A DNA stretch of 64,000 nt from Ottelia alismoides (taxonomy: Eukaryota > Streptophyta > Magnoliopsida > Alismatales > Hydrocharitaceae), in NCBI GenBank assembly GCA_037367405.1, contig JAZKJV010010622.1, forward strand, positions 310,001 to 374,000, written 5' to 3'. The notes under the pieces are model-generated. The model worked only from the letters and a program-made list of their open reading frames with translations, made no database searches and was not told the DNA's origin. A program made the position numbers and the translations under genes. This document shows, piece by piece, positions 62,957 to 64,000 of this stretch. Positions within the stretch are counted from its first letter, which is position 1, and each line of letters starts with the position of its first letter.

Positions 62957-64000
62957 GTGCATGGTCAGCAAACAGATCAGAAATTACAAGACTTATTCCA
63001 TCGATGCCTGAAGGAGGAGTTTGATGGATTCAAAGTCTGTGAGTCCATCTTATGGAAGGGAGATCGTGCATGTGCCCCTAATGATGATGAGTTATGGAGA
63101 GACATCCTAGATGAGGCTCAATATTCTAGATTGTCTATCCATCCAGGAAGTACCAAGATGTATATAGACCTCCATCAGCACTTCTGGCGGGAGGTGATGA
63201 ACAGAGATGTTGCAAAACATGTTAGTCATTGCCTTACGTGTCAATTGGTGAAGGCAGAATACAAGCGTCCTCCTGACTTGCTACAATCACTTCCTATTCC
63301 ATTGTGGAAATGTGAGAGTATCTCTACGGACTTTGTGACATCCTTACCTCATATAGTAGGTGGATATGACGCTATTTGGGTCATTGTGGACCGTTTGACT
63401 AAGTCTGCACATTTCATCCCAGTGAACATGACTTGCACTTCAGTAGATCTGGCCTAATTGTATATCCAGCATGTTATTCACTTGCATGGGATCCCTAAGG
63501 AGGTAGTATCAGATAGAGACTCTCCTTTCACTTCACATTATTGGGGAGAATTCATGAAGGCCCTAAAAACTGAACTGTGTCTTAGTTCAGCATATCATCC
63601 GCAGACAGATGGACAATCAGAGAGGACAATTCAGACTCTTGAGGACCTACTCCGAGCATGTGTCGTTGAGTGACTTGGAAGGATCATCTTCCGTTGGTGG
63701 AGTTTACTTATAATAACAGCTACCATGCTAGTATTGGCATGGCACCTTTTGAGGCATTGTATGGGCGGAGATGCACCACTCCCTTGTGTTGGTAGAAAGT
63801 GGGCGACAAGGGTATTTATTCCACTCAGATAATCAAGGACAGAACAAGAGCCGTGGAAACAGCTAGGAAGAAATTATTGACTGCACAGAGCCGCCAGAAG
63901 AGCTATGTTGATCAGAGGCATCGTGATCTCCAGTTTGAAGTCAGAGATTTTGTCTTCTTGAGAGTATCTCCAATGAAGGGTATTCAAAGATTTGGTATTA
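62957..64000 (+). pseudogene. Gypsy E integrase (partial, continues past the window)
   Basis: The HHCC zinc finger is HPGSTKMYIDLHQHFW to HCLTCQLVKAEYKRP (about 63138-63270). The DDE core has Asp in STDFVTSLP (about 63325), Asp in VVSDRDSPF (about 63508) and Glu in DGQSERTIQ, separated by 35 residues. A TAA at 63455-63457 interrupts it. At about 63672 the frame moves to frame 1 and continues [28 protein letters not shown], then a stop and the C-terminal tail through the window edge. The motif order is that of Tekay/Del chromoviruses. Confidence 0.9.

Larger units (their letters stand above)
49001..64000 (+). mobile_element. Interior of Tekay/Del-like Gypsy element E (runs off the right edge)
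   Basis: Order is gag, protease, RT, RNase H, integrase, as in Ty3/Gypsy. Gag is interrupted by the Copia element B (49381-59959). The coding frame moves between all three frames and carries many stops. The integrase resembles chromoviral Tekay/Del elements; a chromodomain, if present, would lie beyond 64000. The 3' LTR is off-window. Confidence 0.85.

Overview
The window is angiosperm nuclear DNA made almost entirely of nested transposable elements. Long terminal repeats (LTRs), plant-type primer sites matching initiator tRNA-Met and tRNA-Asp, Copia and Gypsy polyproteins, Mutator-, CACTA- and Harbinger-type DNA elements and long AT-rich stretches all fit a large, repeat-rich plant genome. 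The C-rich interior of the Mutator-like element would suit a monocot, but I cannot name the species. I found no intact host gene, tRNA, rRNA or CRISPR array. Every coding region is a transposon pseudogene or a captured gene fragment.

Left block (1-22704). A decayed Copia element, called D here (815-4562 and 21424-22704), carries gag-protease-integrase-RT-RNase H and a 3' LTR. It has been split twice. On its left edge is the 3' LTR of an Angela-like Copia (1-814), most of which lies outside the window. In its 3' part sits a complete 16.9 kb Athila-type Gypsy element, C (4563-21418), with two LTRs of about 3.34 kb, a tRNA-Asp-type primer site, AGCAC target duplications and a gag-pol broken by stops and frameshifts.

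Middle block (22705-30186). AT-rich intergenic DNA holds a Harbinger-type MITE (23441-23692). It is followed by seven hairpin MITE-like units laid end to end and separated by TA/TG microsatellites (24645-27165), then a diverged Athila-type LTR on the minus strand (27899 to about 30035).

Right block (about 30036-64000). This is one Tekay/Del-like Gypsy element, E, running off the right edge and heavily invaded. Its 5' LTR is split by an Angela-like Copia, A (30187-42217, minus strand, TSD GTTTT). A's own 3' LTR is split by a Mutator-like element with 9-bp TSDs and a C-rich, possibly gene-derived interior (31147-32771). E's LTR also holds a 1.7 kb tandem duplication, and one copy of that is interrupted by a 2.2 kb segment with a CACTA-like terminus and exons of a WAT1/EamA transporter-like gene on the minus strand. 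E's gag is split by a second Angela-like Copia, B (49381-59959, minus strand, TSD CTAGA). Gag, protease, RT, RNase H and integrase of E then follow, all decayed.

Relative order read from the nesting: D came before both C and the left Angela-like copy; E came before A and B; A came before the Mutator-like element; and the LTR duplication in E came before the CACTA/WAT1 segment. A and B share the same premature stop in a ruined RT, although each has closely similar LTRs. This suggests a non-autonomous Copia family that moves with enzymes supplied by other elements.
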